Below, one piece after another: positions 1 through 11,919 of a stretch of DNA of 64,000 nucleotides. The stretch is taken from NCBI RefSeq assembly GCF_030272615.1, contig NC_081407.1, positions 265,484,574-265,548,573 of the forward strand, in the 5' to 3' direction. Numbering within the stretch: the stretch's first letter is position 1; every line of letters begins with the position of its first letter. The stretch is from Cryptomeria japonica (taxonomy: Eukaryota > Streptophyta > Pinopsida > Cupressales > Cupressaceae). The notes below the pieces were generated by a model. It did not search any database. It saw only the letters and a program-made list of their open reading frames with translations, and was not told the DNA's origin. Both the position numbers and the translations under genes were made by a program.

Positions 1-124
1 TGTAACAATTGGGATTCTATATAAGTTTCTTGAAGGTTTCATAGGTTTCCATTTAAGTTTCCAATTGGCACCAAATTTCAAGTCTACATTCAGATAAAAA
101 AGTAGGTTGTGATTGGTTGAAAGG

Positions 125-1306
125 TGTAAAGTGGAAAATTGGATCCTAGTGACTCCCCACGTAGGAGAGAGAAAGGAAGCCACTAGGATGATTTTCACTT
201 GGGAGGAACTTTACATTCAAAAGAGGGGCTTGAATCCACTAGATCCAAATCTGAGGGAAACAAGGATGTGAATTCCAAATGGATTGCAAGGGTTGAAGTG
301 TGATTTACCCTCTTTTGTAAATAAGAAAGTTGACTTGTTGACTATGCGGAAAAGAGAGAGGAAATGAGTGAAATGAGAAGCTACTAGTTCAAGATCACGT
401 TGTAATTTCGAATATGAGATAATTAGACTAATATAGATCTGCCCTACAAATTTGGAGAAAAGTCGTCGGGACTGTGACAGGAATGTACATGGTCCTTTAC
501 AAGATCCATGAAATGAAAAGGGTTCTTTTGTATCTGCAAATGAAGCCCAAACTTCTAATTACAGCTACGCACTTGCAACCTACACACATAAAAGAGAGGG
601 AGAATGGTTGTGGATAGGGGTTTGCCTCAATCAAACCCCGGTTGAGGAATCAACCTTGAAAGAAAGTAATTGCAAATGCTTGAATGTAAACAATGGAAAT
701 GTATACCTTGTAGATCTACAACTTGTTGATGATGATTGCTTTGCTTCTTGAATGTAACCACAAATGTTGTATGAAATGGCATGTAACATGATAAAACCCT
801 AACACACACACATGCTTGTAAATGAATGTTGTAATGTTTCTCCAATGGATGAATGAAGAAGACTTGAATGCTTGAAGGCTTGATGATGACCTTGAAATCC
901 TGTACCTTCTCCTTATTCCTATTATCCTCCTAAATGAGGGAACTGAATCCCCTTTTATACATGTCTCAAGGATTAATTTTCAACCACCGAAGGCTGACAA
1001 AGAGGAATTGCAAACCCCAAAGACAAATTATGCATAGGAGATCGGGCATACCAAACTTAGGGTCACCCTAAGGGGTGGGGATAGGGGCACCATACCCCTG
1101 TCCTAGGGGGACAGGATCGCCACACCCCTGTCCTGCCCTATTTTGGGGCCCAGATAGGGTTTAGAGTAGCCAGAGGTCTTGGAGGAGGAAGGGTGAAGGG
1201 ATGAAAATGCAGAAATAGGTCTTGGTTAGGGAAGGAGATTCCGTCGCCAAGGTGAGGACCTCAAATGTGATTAAAATTGTAGAAGGCACAATTTTATGAC
1301 ACTACA
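125..1306 (-). repeat. 3' LTR of the 125-6931 element
   Basis: On the minus strand it starts TGTAGTGTCATAA and ends CTTTACA. A minus-strand TATA box, GTATAAAAGG, lies at about 951-960. It matches 5781-6931 along its length apart from scattered substitutions and an approximately 30-bp segment present only here. Confidence 0.88.
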
Positions 1307-1322
1307 TTTAGCCCCCACTTTA
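1307..1322 (-). promoter_or_regulatory. Polypurine tract of the 125-6931 element
   Basis: Immediately inside the 3' LTR the minus strand reads a G-rich purine run (AAAGTGGGGGC) ending next to TGTAG. This is the expected plus-strand priming site of reverse transcription. A near-identical tract sits at 44866-44881 beside a related LTR. Confidence 0.7.
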
Positions 1323-1981
1323 GCGAGAGTATGGCTTATGCCACTATTGCCGATAAAGCAGAAGAAAGAGATATATGAAGATGAGGGACGTGGAGCAATA
1401 CCACAAGGAGTGCAAGACACCATTAAAATTAAGGAGTAAAAAGCTCCCAATCTTAGGGTCTCAACTCACGCCAACATATGCAAGAGAACACAAAACAAAA
1501 AGGCACAAGACACACAAAAACAAAGACAAAGTGCAAAAATACACACGACAAGAACAAGACACAAGATGAAAAACTAATTAGGACACAAAGACCAATGCCA
1601 TCACATAAACACAAGCGATCACATAAAAGAGAAAAGCTAGCATAATCAATTAACCATCAATAGTAAAACTACGAGTTCATGAGAGGAAGAAGAGAGAGAA
1701 AATGAATACACACTTTGGTGATCCATGAGAAGAAAGGTGAAGAAGAAAGAAAGCATGGATGTCTTGCCCCTAAAACTAGGTGATCCATCGAGAGAAGGAC
1801 ATGGAAAATCTTGCCCCTAGAGTCTGTCTAGGTGATCCATGTAAAGAGAGAGAGTGAGAACACCGTTAGTTCCACTCAACCTCGTGCACGTGTGTCAAAG
1901 TGAGGTTCGAAGCACCTCATAGAAGTTTGTGCCCGAGTACGCTACAACCTGTATAGAATGTATAGTACAAGTGTCAAGAAA

Positions 1982-2303
1982 GGTGTGACATCTCGCTCTA
2001 AGAGTTTGTGCTCTGGTTCTGAGAATAATCACCCCGCATAAGAAAAAGTGGCATCATCTCGCTCTAAGAGATCATGCTTTGGTTCTGAGAATGACCCATT
2101 GTACAAGAGAAAAGAAGAAGTGAAGACATCTCGCTCTAAGAGACTGTGCTTTGGTTCCAAGAATGACCCACTGTACAAAAAGTGACAACATCTTTCTCTA
2201 AGAGGTTTCCCTCTGGTTCCAAGAATGTCTCACTGTATAAGAAAAGTGATGACACCTTGCTCTAAGAGGCTTCCCTCTGGTTCCAAGAATGTCTCACTGT
2301 ACA
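1982..2303. repeat. Five-copy tandem repeat inside the LARD-like element
   Basis: Imperfect units start near 1982, 2050, 2122, 2184 and 2248 (56-72 bp each). Each carries the blocks 'tcgctctaagag' or a variant, 'ctttggttc' or 'ctctggttc', and 'cactgtacaag'. The repeat is non-coding in all frames that I can follow. Confidence 0.75.
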
Positions 2304-3969
2304 ATGCATGAGATAAGTATGGTACAAAGGAGTAGTGTGGGTGCCCCCCTTAAGATGTCAACATAGGCTGATGTTGATATCTTAAGGAAACTAGAACAAG
2401 GATACCTACATTCATCTCAAAGAAGATATCCGTTATGCAACAATGTCATAAATCCAAGCAAGAGAGGGAATACTCTTCAAGCAAGGATAAGATAGTTTAA
2501 AAGAGATATCTTGTTGTAAGTGTAAAGGTGATCCTTGGAGGAGAAGAGATATTTGTTCAAAAGACATCTACCCCCAAGAGGAGTTGCTTTGACAAATGTA
2601 ACATCTTCTAGAACAAGAAAAGGAAAGAACAAGAATGCAATCCTTCTTCCTATTTCTAGGTGAAAGGGATTCTTGATGAGGGATGACTCACTTTTAGCCC
2701 CCAGAGGGGTGGGTGAATTTATCATAGATGTACATTACCAAGTGTAAAAGAGGTGGTAGTCAAGGATGAACACCTCTTGTATAAGAGAGAATCCTTGAGT
2801 GAACAACAACAATTCCATACAAGGAATGCCATCAAGTAATAGAACTCAAAGGATCCACTTAATAGGACAAAGTGAATCCCTAGAGAAAGAGAGAGAGAAG
2901 GATCATTGCCCCCCAAGCTAAGGGACAATGAGAAGAGCTTACATAATCTACTAGAGAGAGATTAAAAATAAGCAAATGTGCAATGAACTTACATGAATAT
3001 GTGCAAGAAAAGACATTAGCAAATGTAAAATACATGTCTCAAGAAGTGGTAATCTTCGAAAGAAAGAGAGAAAAAGAATCATATATTCCCCAAGGGGGAT
3101 TAATCATAAAAGCATACCATTGTAAGAAATGATAATCACACATGAAAAATGCAGCCCCTAAAAAAAATAATGATAAATGAGAAAGAAAGAAAGGGAAAGG
3201 AGTGAAAATCCTTGCCCCCCAAGTGAGGAGAACAAGGAGAAATATTACACATTTTCTTATGGTGATTAGTTTCAAGTGATATGTCATCCTAGTGAAACAA
3301 ATCCTTTCAAGGAAGGGATACATACTTCTCAAGAGATCATTCCCTACTAAGGGGCATATCATACTTGCAAATAATCAAAACCATAGAAGAGGTAATATGT
3401 CCAAGAGAATGAAGAAAGGAGAAGAAGTGCAATACTCATTAAAGATGCCCCTCTCCAAGCAAAGAGGAAAACCAAAGAACAATTATATGCTCACGTCAGA
3501 ATAACCCTATGCAAAAAAAGAGATCTAATGATGAATAATGCACAAAGATAGAGATAAATGTATAGAAAGAAGAAGAAAAATGGACTTCATGTTGCTGCCC
3601 CAATGTATTTTAAAGTGAAACAATACCACCACTAATGAGAAAGAGCTCCCATTAAATGGGCTAATTATACCATAGGGTGAAGATCAACATGAAGGGAAAA
3701 TAAGTGCTAAGGCACGATGTATTTACCAAGAAATACAACTAGATCTGTTGTGAGACAAATGTGTGCAAGATCATATTGTAGTTGAACAAATTTCTTAATG
3801 CATAACATTTTCCAAGAGAATGTGAATATGAATCATGGAAAATGCAATATTCAATACCTTTCACTTGCTTAAGATTTTTGTTTTTATTTTGAGGAGGAAA
3901 GGAAATGTTCTTGTCATATTTTAACCTCCAATAGATTCTTGCGTCTAATCTGTCATGATGGTAAATATC

Positions 3970-4770
3970 GTCTTACCATGAAGGAGAGGGTTTGTTAGGA
4001 GAATAACTTTTATTATCAATAATTCTAATTTTGCCACTATTTATGTCATCTTGAATAGATTTTTGAAAACCAGGGCAATCATAAATATTATGGTCATGGG
4101 TTTGATGAAATGAACAAAAAGGACGGTTTGAAGAAGAAGCATTCTTACAGGCTCTCTTGATTTGTTATTTGTGAAGGTAATCTTGAAAGTTTTGAAGCCT
4201 AAGGAATTCGTCCATAGAAAGAGGAGTACCACTTCCTAGGCCTCTTGTAGTAGTTTGTGTAGGAGGGTTTATAGGGACACAAATTCCATGCTCAAATTTC
4301 CCAATTCCTTGTCCTTTAAAACCTTGTTTTGTAATTATACGAAAACCACGACTATAAGAATGTTGCAATTGACTAGATGGAGGAACAAGATCATGATTTT
4401 TTTTGAAATCTGATGTGTAAGGAGGCGGAAAAGGATTTGTAGATGAAGGAGGAGTATCATGTGAAATGACAATCTCTTTTCCTTTATCAAGCTTATCATT
4501 TTTGGAAGATTGTGGAAGAACATCTTCATCATCTAAAAGCTCATTTCTAGTGATTTCTATGCGAGGGGAAAGGTCATGAATAAAATGCATGACATCATTC
4601 TCCCTACATAGACTTTGATGTTGAAGATAAGTCCTAGGAGAATAAGGAGGATCTAAATATGTAAGAATGTTGATGTTTTCATATTTCCCCCCTTGCTCAA
4701 GGGTATGTGTATGAGAAGAAGATGGGTCCATGTTACTTTCCAGTGCTTGCTCTTTTTTTAGAGAGATCAT
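3970..4770 (-). pseudogene. gag-like frame with G-patch-like and zinc-finger-like motifs
   Basis: A minus-strand frame opens at 4770 and runs 201 codons to a TAA at 4165-4167, then continues in the same frame to about 3970. The first part is hydrophilic and proline-rich, then shows a Gly-rich stretch reading GFKGQGIGKFEHGI, which resembles the G-patch seen in some plant retroelement polyproteins. Past the stop comes a Cys/His cluster, C-x2-H-x4-H-x4-C (CSFHQTHDHNIYDC), resembling a gag nucleic-acid-binding knuckle. Only this one stop separates the two parts, so the copy is only lightly decayed. A capsid/nucleocapsid role is inferred. The start codon is uncertain because upstream ATGs exist in the overlapping frame. 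Confidence 0.6.
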
Positions 4771-5763
4771 TGGTTAGAGCGTTAGGTCTCATCTCATTTA
4801 CACAAGATACCCTAGGAGAGGTACAAAGGTTGGGATCTCTAGGTTTAGGATCTACAAAATCTTTAAGGTGATTAACATAAGAAATGCATTTTGTTAACAA
4901 CATCACCATAATGCAACATAAATGATACATGAAAGCTTTGAGATCAAATTGAAAAGAAAATAATTTGGAAATCCTAACAACACAATATGACCAAGTGCTA
5001 CGAATAAAGAGAAGCAACATGAAATGAAAGAAACTCTTATTCGACACATGATTGTAGTAAATATATGCAAAAAGCAATGTAATCATATGCGAAAGAGCAA
5101 GTAAATCCAATTTATTAATTGCCATTAAAAGTCTCTTAAGTGAAATTTGAATTTGATGGAAAATCAGATCTAAAATTAGGACCTTTTTATGAAAATTAAT
5201 TTTAATATTTGAATTTGATGAATTGTGAATTTGTGTTTAACCTTAGAGAGTGTTAAAATTGATAAAGTACACTGATTTTCTAGATTTGAGCAAAAAAATA
5301 CAATCAATTCCATCTCGAAATTTTGGGAAAAAAGTCGAGGACTGTGGCGGGAGCACACACGGTCTGACCAACTTTTTTCAAAATTTTTAGGGATGATAGA
5401 GATTATGATTTTAATGCGGAATGCAAAAAAATAGTTGATTTGGAGATGTCTAGATCGGTCAAACTTGTAGTCAAAGGTTGAAAATAGAAGAATCTTTAAA
5501 AATTAGGGTTTTACGATTTAACCACTGAATTTTTAGAATAAAGAGACAGATTTGAATTTCAATTTTGAAATAGAAATCAGATCTGAAACAAGCACTTAAA
5601 ATTTTACACCTCACACGCTTAATTTTCTCAAAATGAAAAATTAGGGTTTTTATGCAATTAACCTCTAAAATTTGCAAATAGGTCAAACTTGAAAATGAAA
5701 ATTTGAAATTCAACTTGCAATTAATCAAATCTAAGAATGAGAAATTAGAATTAATGTGTAAGA

Positions 5764-5777
5764 CATCGGGTTCACCA
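5764..5777 (-). promoter_or_regulatory. Primer binding site (non-Met tRNA) of the 125-6931 element
   Basis: Three bases inside the 5' LTR the minus strand reads TGGTGAACCCGATG, a TGG-initial sequence as expected for pairing with a tRNA 3' CCA end. It differs from the tRNA-iMet site used by the other elements in this window. I cannot name the tRNA from memory. Confidence 0.65.
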
Positions 5778-5780
5778 AAA

Positions 5781-6931
5781 TGTAAAGTGGAAAATTGGAT
5801 CCTAGTGACTCCCCACCTAGGAGAGAGAAAGGAAGCCACTAGGATGATTTTCACTTGGGAGGAACTTTACATTCAAAAGAGGGGTTTGAATCCACTAGAT
5901 CCAAATCCAAGAGAAACAAGGATGTGAATTCCAAATGGATTGCAAGGGTTGAAGTATGATTTACCCTCTTTTGTAAATGAGAAAGTTGACTTGTTGACTA
6001 TGCAGAAAAGAGAGAGGAAATGAGTGAAATGAGGAGCTACCAATTTGGGATCATGCGTAATTTCATATCTGATCTAATTAGACTGATATAGATCTGCCTT
6101 GCAAATTTGGAGAAAAGTCATCGAGACCATGGCGGGAATGTACATGGTCCTCCACAAAATCCACAAAACGAAAAGGGTTCTTCCATCTCTGCAAATGAAG
6201 CTCGAACCTGCAATTACAGCTGTGCACTTGCAACCTACACACAAAAAAGAGAGGGAGAATGGTTGTGGATAGGGGTTTGCCTCAGTCAAACCTCGGTTGA
6301 GGAATGAACCTTGAAAGAAAGTAATTGCAAATGCTTGAATGTAAACAATGGAAATGTATACCTTGTAGATCTGCAACTTGTTGATGATGATTGCTTTGCT
6401 TCTTGAATGTAACCACAAATGTTGTATGAAATGACATGTAACATGACAAAACCCTAACACACACACATGCTTGCAAATGAATGTTGTAATCTTTCTCCAA
6501 TGGATGAATGAAGAAGACTTGAATGCTTGAAGGCTTGATGATGACCTTGAAATCCCGTATCTTCTCCTTATGCCTCTTATCTTCCTAAATGAGGGAATTG
6601 AATCCCTTTTTATACATGCCTCAAGGATTAATTTTCAACCACCGAAGGCCGACAAAGAGGAATTGCAAACCCCGAAGCCAAATTATGCATAGGAGACTAG
6701 GTAAACTGAACTTAGGGCCACCCTAAGGGGTGGGGACAGGGGCGCCATGCCCCTATCCTGCCCTATTTTGGGGCCCAGACAGGGTCTAGAGCAGCCACAG
6801 GTCTTGGAGGAGGAAGGGTGAAGGGATGAAAATGCAGAAATAGGTCTCGGTTAGGGAAGGAGATGCCATCACCAAGGTGAGGACCTCAAATGTGGTTAAA
6901 ATTGCAGGAGGTGCAATTTTATGACACTACA
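5781..6931 (-). repeat. 5' LTR of the 125-6931 element
   Basis: Partner of 125-1306. It starts with tgtaaagtgg and ends gacactaca on the plus strand. A minus-strand TATA box is near 6605-6613. The target duplication aaagg follows directly. Confidence 0.88.
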
Positions 6932-6936
6932 AAAGG

Positions 6937-8676
6937 ATGCAAATTCCCATCTATTTAGCTAAAATATCTTTTATAATATATTCTCATCTATCATTAGTCG
7001 AGGTCAATTTTGTAAATAACTATTCAATAGCAAGACTTTGCTCAGGAATCAACAAACCACATGAGCTCGGCAACTTAACTTCTTGGCTCTCGAGCTCCAC
7101 ATGAAAATCTCTAACATGTACCAACATCTCATCAATTTGTGTCATAAGAGATTCAAAGAAGCCTAAGCCAATACACCACTTCTTTACCGCTTTCTTCCTT
7201 AATCCATTGTGATGAATTCCAATAATTCCTTTTAGAGCCTCAACCTAGGATAAAATTCCATCTTGATAAACAACCTTATCTACAAACCAACACCATCAAT
7301 AAATCCACATAATCCCTATATTACATTACTAGTGGTCCACCAAAGGATTAGGTGGTGTAACATCCCATGAGGGTTTTCAATCCTTTCCACTCCTTAAAAC
7401 TTGTGACAAATGCAAGTGAGAGAGTATCTTGATCAATTCTTGCATTGGTGAGACAGTTTGTGGGCCCTTTTGCTTGTTCATGGCAATGCTCATACAAGAT
7501 AAATTTATAATTGTGAAGAAATGATATGCTCCACTAATGATGTCATTCAATTTCTAGCTGGGATTCGTATATCATTGTCTTATTATAATTTGAGAATCTC
7601 CTTCATCTTATCATCTCTTGTCAAGTTGTGTTGTTGTGCAAATTCCTTTTGTCAAAGATATGAATTATGCTTCATTAATTGTTCCCTTACATATATGAAT
7701 TGACGAGCTACCCATGAAGGATCATTTTTTGGCTCATAAAATACAGGTACCTTTTATTGAAATTTTTTCCCTCATTGATACCAATGCAAACCCACCTTTG
7801 GACTTCTGCTTTCAATAATGTTGTTGCAGTTTGACATTTTAATTATGTTTGGATTACAAGTTGCATGTAAGCTAATTTTTTGAATGTCTATGATACCATC
7901 AGATATGAGCTCATACCTCTTTTAGAATAATTCTTAATTAGTAAAGACCATGTTTCTTATTCTACATTAAAATCAGGTATCCCTAGCTCCTCCAATGTTG
8001 CCCAAGAACCCAAACTATGAGCCTATCACATAGGTATTTTGAGAAGATAATTAAGGGCCTCTAGGATTGAATAATATGGTTTTGATCTAGTGAGATCAAA
8101 TGAAAAGTTTGCCCTACAAGCTTCTAACCATGGGAGGGATCATACGTAGGATTCCTATATGGAGAAGTTGGCTCATAGCTTGGGTTGACTTGAGAGACAA
8201 TGAAGATGCCACTTCTATATAATAGCTATCAAAATTTAGATCCATTTACAATATGTATAGCCATGGGTGTCAAGATTGGAGACCTTGCAAAATTTAAGCC
8301 ATTCCCTTGTCACCAAGCCTTTAATGGAAGACTAGGATTGTGACCAAGGATGAAGTCTGGATGACTAGCAAGTAGGAAACCAATAATGGAGATCATAAAG
8401 GAGAGAGGAGAGGACTTAGAATCTAGCTATACCCACTATTCCTTTTGCTATTTAGTTTTCTACAATGCTCGTGCCTTACAATTTTGGGACACTGAGAAGT
8501 TATGCTTGCATTGAACTCCATTGATCACTACCAAAATTTGGAACATTTTGATGCTATGTTTAGTTAAATGACTGATTATAGTAGTTCATTTTTATACTCA
8601 ATTTAAATTGACATTCTAAGTAGTAGTTGTTTTAATTTTATAATATCCTGCTTTGGGATACTTGGGTTGTTTGGGT
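6937..8676. other. Inter-element spacer with an unidentified minus-strand coding trace
   Basis: No intact frame is present. On the minus strand, about 7020-7290 reads as coherent amphipathic protein (for example KAVKKWCIGLGFFESLMTQ). About 7530-7930 reads PSWVARQFIYVREQLMKHN and neighbouring sequence, and about 7975-8110 reads SWATLEELGIPDFNVE. The traces are broken by stops, most of which could come from CAA, CAG, CGA or TGG codons. This looks like a decayed gene or element gag, but I do not recognise the family. The stretch 8110-8676 holds nothing I can name. Confidence 0.4.
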
Positions 8677-8681
8677 CATAC

Positions 8682-9125
8682 TGTTGGTGTAAATTATGTC
8701 TCATAATTACACTTTACTTAAGTTGACTTAAGGTAATGCATTTCATAGTAGTTTGGATATGAGACACTTAGGGGAGTGTGCACATAGGGATGATGTATGT
8801 AGGAGAAATTCCACCTTTTGTGGTCTTATCTTGTTGTTACATTCCACCTTCGGTGGGTGATCCACCTCTTGTGGAATATTTTATTATTTCTCCTACCTAC
8901 CCTCACCTACCCTTGTTTCTCATTGAACCACATGTCATGATTGTGTGCTCACATATCCATATGGCCTTGCCTTTATAAGCAGGTTCATCTCTCATTGTAT
9001 GTGATGATCCAATTGATCTTATTTGCATCTTGATTAGAATATAGTTTATTCTTATCAATCTATTGTCTCTCTTTGGTGCTATTCAGTGTGCTCTAGATCT
9101 TGGCTATATTTGATAAATTCTTACA
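8682..9125 (+). repeat. 5' LTR of the copia-type element
   Basis: Starts tgttggtgtaaatt and ends aaattcttaca. A TATA-like box, tttataag, is near 8971. It directly abuts the primer binding site. Confidence 0.9.
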
Positions 9126-9138
9126 TGGTATCAGAGCC
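9126..9138 (+). promoter_or_regulatory. tRNA-iMet primer binding site
   Basis: TGGTATCAGAGCC directly follows the 5' LTR. It is the classic complement of the plant initiator tRNA-Met 3' end used by copia and many gypsy elements, with no mismatch to the usual sequence. Confidence 0.93.
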
Positions 9139-10788
9139 ATTGGGGCTTTATTGAGTAGTCTTTTGGAGAGATTTTGGATCATTTGATTTTCAAATGTGGA
9201 GTGCAATGCATTTTGGGGGCAACCTACGATAGTTTCGACCTCACCATTGCCTCTGAGAGGCCATTTCTATGATTTTTGAGTATAAATTCGCCTATATTTG
9301 GTGAAAAGTGCATTTTAGGCCCTGGAGAAATTTTTTGCCCATTTGGGCATACGATACAATTTTTGGTAAAAAATATATATTTTTTAAAATTTCTGTGATT
9401 TTTTTTTCCAAATTCTATTATTTAAACTTTTCACAGTATGTAAAAGTTTTTATGCATTAAAAAATAAAAAATAAAAATATTATTTGTATCGGGGGGGGGG
9501 GGGGGGGGACATTACCCCACCCTCTTATATGGTACCACACTTGTATTTTTTGTAGGCTCTGCAGAATTATACGCCATCGATATTCCTTCCCGATACCATA
9601 CCAATTCTCCCAACACCTCTCATGCTGACTCCTGTCAGCCATTGCTACTTCTAACCCTGTCTTCTTCACCATCAACGAGCCCTTATTCCTATTGGCTTCC
9701 ACTCAACCTCCGACATCGTCTTAGCGCCTTGGGCCACACAATGTTCCTACATTTTCTCCCACCTCCTTTTGTGGTTGCCACGTGGTGACACAAAATTATC
9801 TCCCCAACTATACACATGACATTTATTCATTTACCTGTCATTACTATGTCAACAACCAAGTAGGCGACCATGTCATCACCCAATGCCACCTCTGCACCAC
9901 ACGAAGGACACATGGTGACATTTTACTTGTCCCAAGCATCAGATCATACTCCCAGTTGGTAGTGACATAATCGTATGGTCATCCAATCAGCACAATAGAT
10001 CATTGCCACATTAGATCCGTACAAACACATTGTGCCTCCAGATTTGTTCCATACAGTGACACGTCACCACAGTCCATACTGTATGGACAACACACAACAA
10101 GGGGTGAAGTTTTGGTGATGGTTAGACGATCCTCAAATTTAACCCAATGAAATAATGACATCAGCTTGCATCAGTACATTTTTGAAAAAATTGTAGCCCC
10201 TCTCCAATGAGCTTTTTGATTTTGGAGGCCAACTTTGAATGCCCATAACTTGCTCATTTTAGCTCCTTTGTTAGAGCAACTTTTTTTAATTTGGGCTAAT
10301 TTTTTGTTCTCTGATTTTTCTAATTTTGGTGGACATATTTTTCAAAAAATTTAGTTTTTCACATCTATACCTATCTAATCCCTGATTTTGCAACTTCAAA
10401 GGCTTCATTTAGGCTCATATGACCTCCTTTTTAGGTGCCATTTTTTTGAAAGTGCATAAGTTTTTGTCTACTTTCATGCGGTGCTATAAGATTTTCACCA
10501 TTTTGAGTATAAATTGTACTTTAGTATTTGGTCATTTTTGGCTATTTGGTACTTTTAATTTGCTTGGATCTCAGCTTAGATCTCTTGTACTATTTTTTGG
10601 AGTATCTTATAGCCTATTTAAGGCATTTGTAAAGTTGAAATCAGAATTCCACTTTTCCCTTCTTTGTAAGTGGCCCATTGTACACGCACTAAGTATAAAG
10701 TGGCAAATCATCATTTGGGGGGGGGGGGGGGGGGGGTGATTTGTGTGATTGTGCCTCTTTCTATCTTGTATTTTTTTATTTTGGTGCT
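9139..10788 (+). other. Long untranslated leader with two poly-G tracts
   Basis: About 1.65 kb separates the primer site from the gag start and shows no supported gene. It contains homopolymer runs of 18 G (9491-9508) and 20 G (10717-10736), the second ending about 50 bases before the gag ATG. A long leader is common in non-autonomous LTR elements. Confidence 0.6.
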
Positions 10789-11915
10789 ATGGGTTCTCCT
10801 AAATTTTCACTTTTAACTCCACATAATTATGCATCATGGAAAATTAAAGCATGGATTAAGTTAATGGAAAAATGACTCATTCATCACGTAAATGAAAATA
10901 TAACAACACCACTTGATCCTAAGGCTGACCTAATGATCAAGTTGAATGGATCACTAAAAATTATATGGCACTTGGAACTTTGAGAAAGTATGTATCAGAT
11001 GACCTTATTTTTCACATTGAGAAATGTAATACAGTCAAGGATGCTTGGGATATTAATGAGAAATCATATGGTTAAGTTGATGAGATTAGGGGCTACAAGA
11101 TTGATGGTGAACTCACAACATTGGATCCCAAGGATTTTGATACAATCCAAGATTATGTCACGAAAGCAAATGAGCTAAGAGCAAAGCTTAAGGATTATGG
11201 AATTAACAAGAAGGATGCTCAATTGGTTTACAACTTGTTAAACAAGCTTCCATTAGAGTATGCGGCCTTTGTTTCTAGCTTTCACACCCATTGATTGGCT
11301 CAAGGTACCTCATACACTCTACCATCATTTGATGCATTCACGAAGATGTTGATACTTGAGCAATCTAAATTGAACAAGATTGGGATTCTCAAGTCTTCAA
11401 AGTCACAAGCTTTGGTGGCTAATAAAGGGAATCAAAGCAATCAAGGAAAAGGCAAGAACCAAAAGCAGTCTAAGCCAAAGCCATAACAAGATGGAGCACA
11501 ATCATCCTCTCCACGACAAGGTGATTCTACATCGTCATCTTAAGAGGAAATCATATAAGGACAATTTTTTTATGCATATTGCAAGAAGTCGGGACATGAT
11601 GAAAACCACTGTTACAAGAAGGATATTGAGGAATTGAAGCATCTTCTTAAGAATAATAGAATTAGTTTGCCTTCTAGAATGTCTACTTTGGCTTCTTCTT
11701 CCAAAGAAAGGGATAAAAGGAAGGATCATACTTTTGGGACAAGTAAAGGACAAGATCTTTGTGTTACTACAAGTAATGATTTAGAGAGATGACTTCTAGA
11801 TTTAGGACCTTCTCATCATATGGAATCTTCACAGTCTATGTTCTCTTCATTTTGAGTCTTATAGCATGCCACTGATTTTGATGGGTAGTTATACATATAC
11901 AAATGTGACTGGGAA
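10789..11915 (+). pseudogene. copia-type gag and protease remnant
   Basis: The frame starts MGSPKFSLLTPHNYASW at 10789, typical of copia gag (UBN2/DUF4219-like). It meets a stop after about 28 codons, shifts frame, and resumes from about 10940 as the gag core, including LRKYVSDDLIFHIEKC and YVTKANELRAKLKDYGI. Near 11566-11640 there is a zinc knuckle of the form C-x2-C-x4-H-x4-C in which the first Cys is Tyr. Near 11798 the protease active site reads D-L-G followed by PSHHM, where copia proteases have D-S-G-A-S-x-H. At least four stops and one shift make it non-functional. The stops and the catalytic loss are visible; the family call is from motif recognition. Confidence 0.8.
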
Positions 11916-11919
11916 ATGA

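Larger units (their letters stand above)
125..6931 (-). mobile_element. Complete non-autonomous Ty3/gypsy-related LTR element (LARD-like)
   Basis: Two long direct repeats (125-1306 and 5781-6931) begin TG and end CA and are flanked by a perfect 5-bp target duplication, aaagg, at 120-124 and 6932-6936. The primer site beside the right LTR and the purine tract beside the left LTR put the element on the minus strand. The 4.47-kb interior holds one gag-like frame and a five-copy tandem repeat. I see no protease, reverse transcriptase, RNase H or integrase motif in any frame. Families of this build (large retrotransposon derivatives) are known to be mobilised in trans by autonomous relatives. Assignment to Ty3/gypsy rests on the zinc-finger and G-patch-like gag segment and is an inference; boundaries and orientation are directly visible. 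Confidence 0.85.

Noticed and set aside
627-6500. Matching short frames at 627-845 and 6282-6500
   Set aside because: They are the same stretch of the two LTRs of the 125-6931 element, with no protein features.
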